Part shown: piece after piece, positions 63,976 to 64,000 of the stretch
Layout: the number at the start of each line of letters is the position of its first letter
Position numbering within the stretch: position 1 is the stretch's first letter
Assembly (NCBI RefSeq): GCF_036850765.1
Contig: NC_089496.1
Location: 46,862,113-46,926,112, forward strand
Length of the DNA stretch: 64,000 nucleotides
Reading direction: 5' to 3'
Origin: Saccopteryx bilineata
Taxonomy: Eukaryota; Chordata; Mammalia; Chiroptera; Emballonuridae
Notes under the pieces: generated by a model
The model's input: only the letters and a program-made list of their open reading frames with translations
What the model was told of the DNA's origin: nothing
Database searches by the model: none
Program-made: the position numbers and the translations under genes

Positions 63976-64000
63976 GTGAATATACTAGCTTGACTCTGGG

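Overview
This is nuclear DNA of a bat, most likely a horseshoe bat or close relative (Rhinolophoidea). About 32 tRNA-derived SINE copies are readable in 64 kb. They fall into three sequence forms, starting GGCCCTGGCCGG, GCCTGACCAGGCGG and GCCTGACCTGTGG, which match my memory of the bat VES/Rhin-1 families. Short hAT and mariner elements with clear target-site duplications add to the bat signature. The genes have vertebrate exon-intron structure with GT-AG introns and one GC-AG intron. Species assignment is inference; bat is secure, the family less so.

Layout. (1) 1-7.1 kb: repeat-rich DNA ending in a CpG island at about 5.99-7.08 kb. By synteny with human 7p14-p15 (SCRN1 - FKBP14 - PLEKHA8) this island should be the promoter and non-coding first exon of SCRN1, transcribed to the left. 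No SCRN1 coding exon is inside the window. (2) 7.1-20.3 kb: intergenic DNA with SINEs, LINE-1 fragments, an RPL29 processed pseudogene split by a SINE, and a polyadenylated retroposed segment of unknown parent. (3) 20.36-31.93 kb, minus strand: complete FKBP14, four coding exons, 211 residues, ending in HDEL. (4) 31.9-34.27 kb: divergent promoter interval between FKBP14 and PLEKHA8. (5) 34.27 kb to the right edge, plus strand: PLEKHA8 (FAPP2), ten exons encoding residues 1-366. The gene runs off the window inside the glycolipid-transfer domain.

The two complete promoters are head to head. FKBP14 is an ER-lumen prolyl isomerase for collagen folding. PLEKHA8 is a Golgi PI4P-binding glucosylceramide transfer protein. 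They share no pathway that I know of. Their arrangement mirrors the paralogous FKBP7/PLEKHA3 pair on human 2q31, near HOXD, as this pair is near HOXA.

No new multi-gene system is visible. The most unusual structures are: an interspersed element in FKBP14 intron 3 with GGTCGTAA motifs at an exact 16-bp spacing at both ends; a mariner-type element with about 105-bp inverted repeats whose presumed transposase leader carries perfect NRF1-like and CRE-like sites; a roughly 80-bp near-palindromic element present twice; a GC-AG intron in PLEKHA8; and a strong-context upstream ORF before PLEKHA8.
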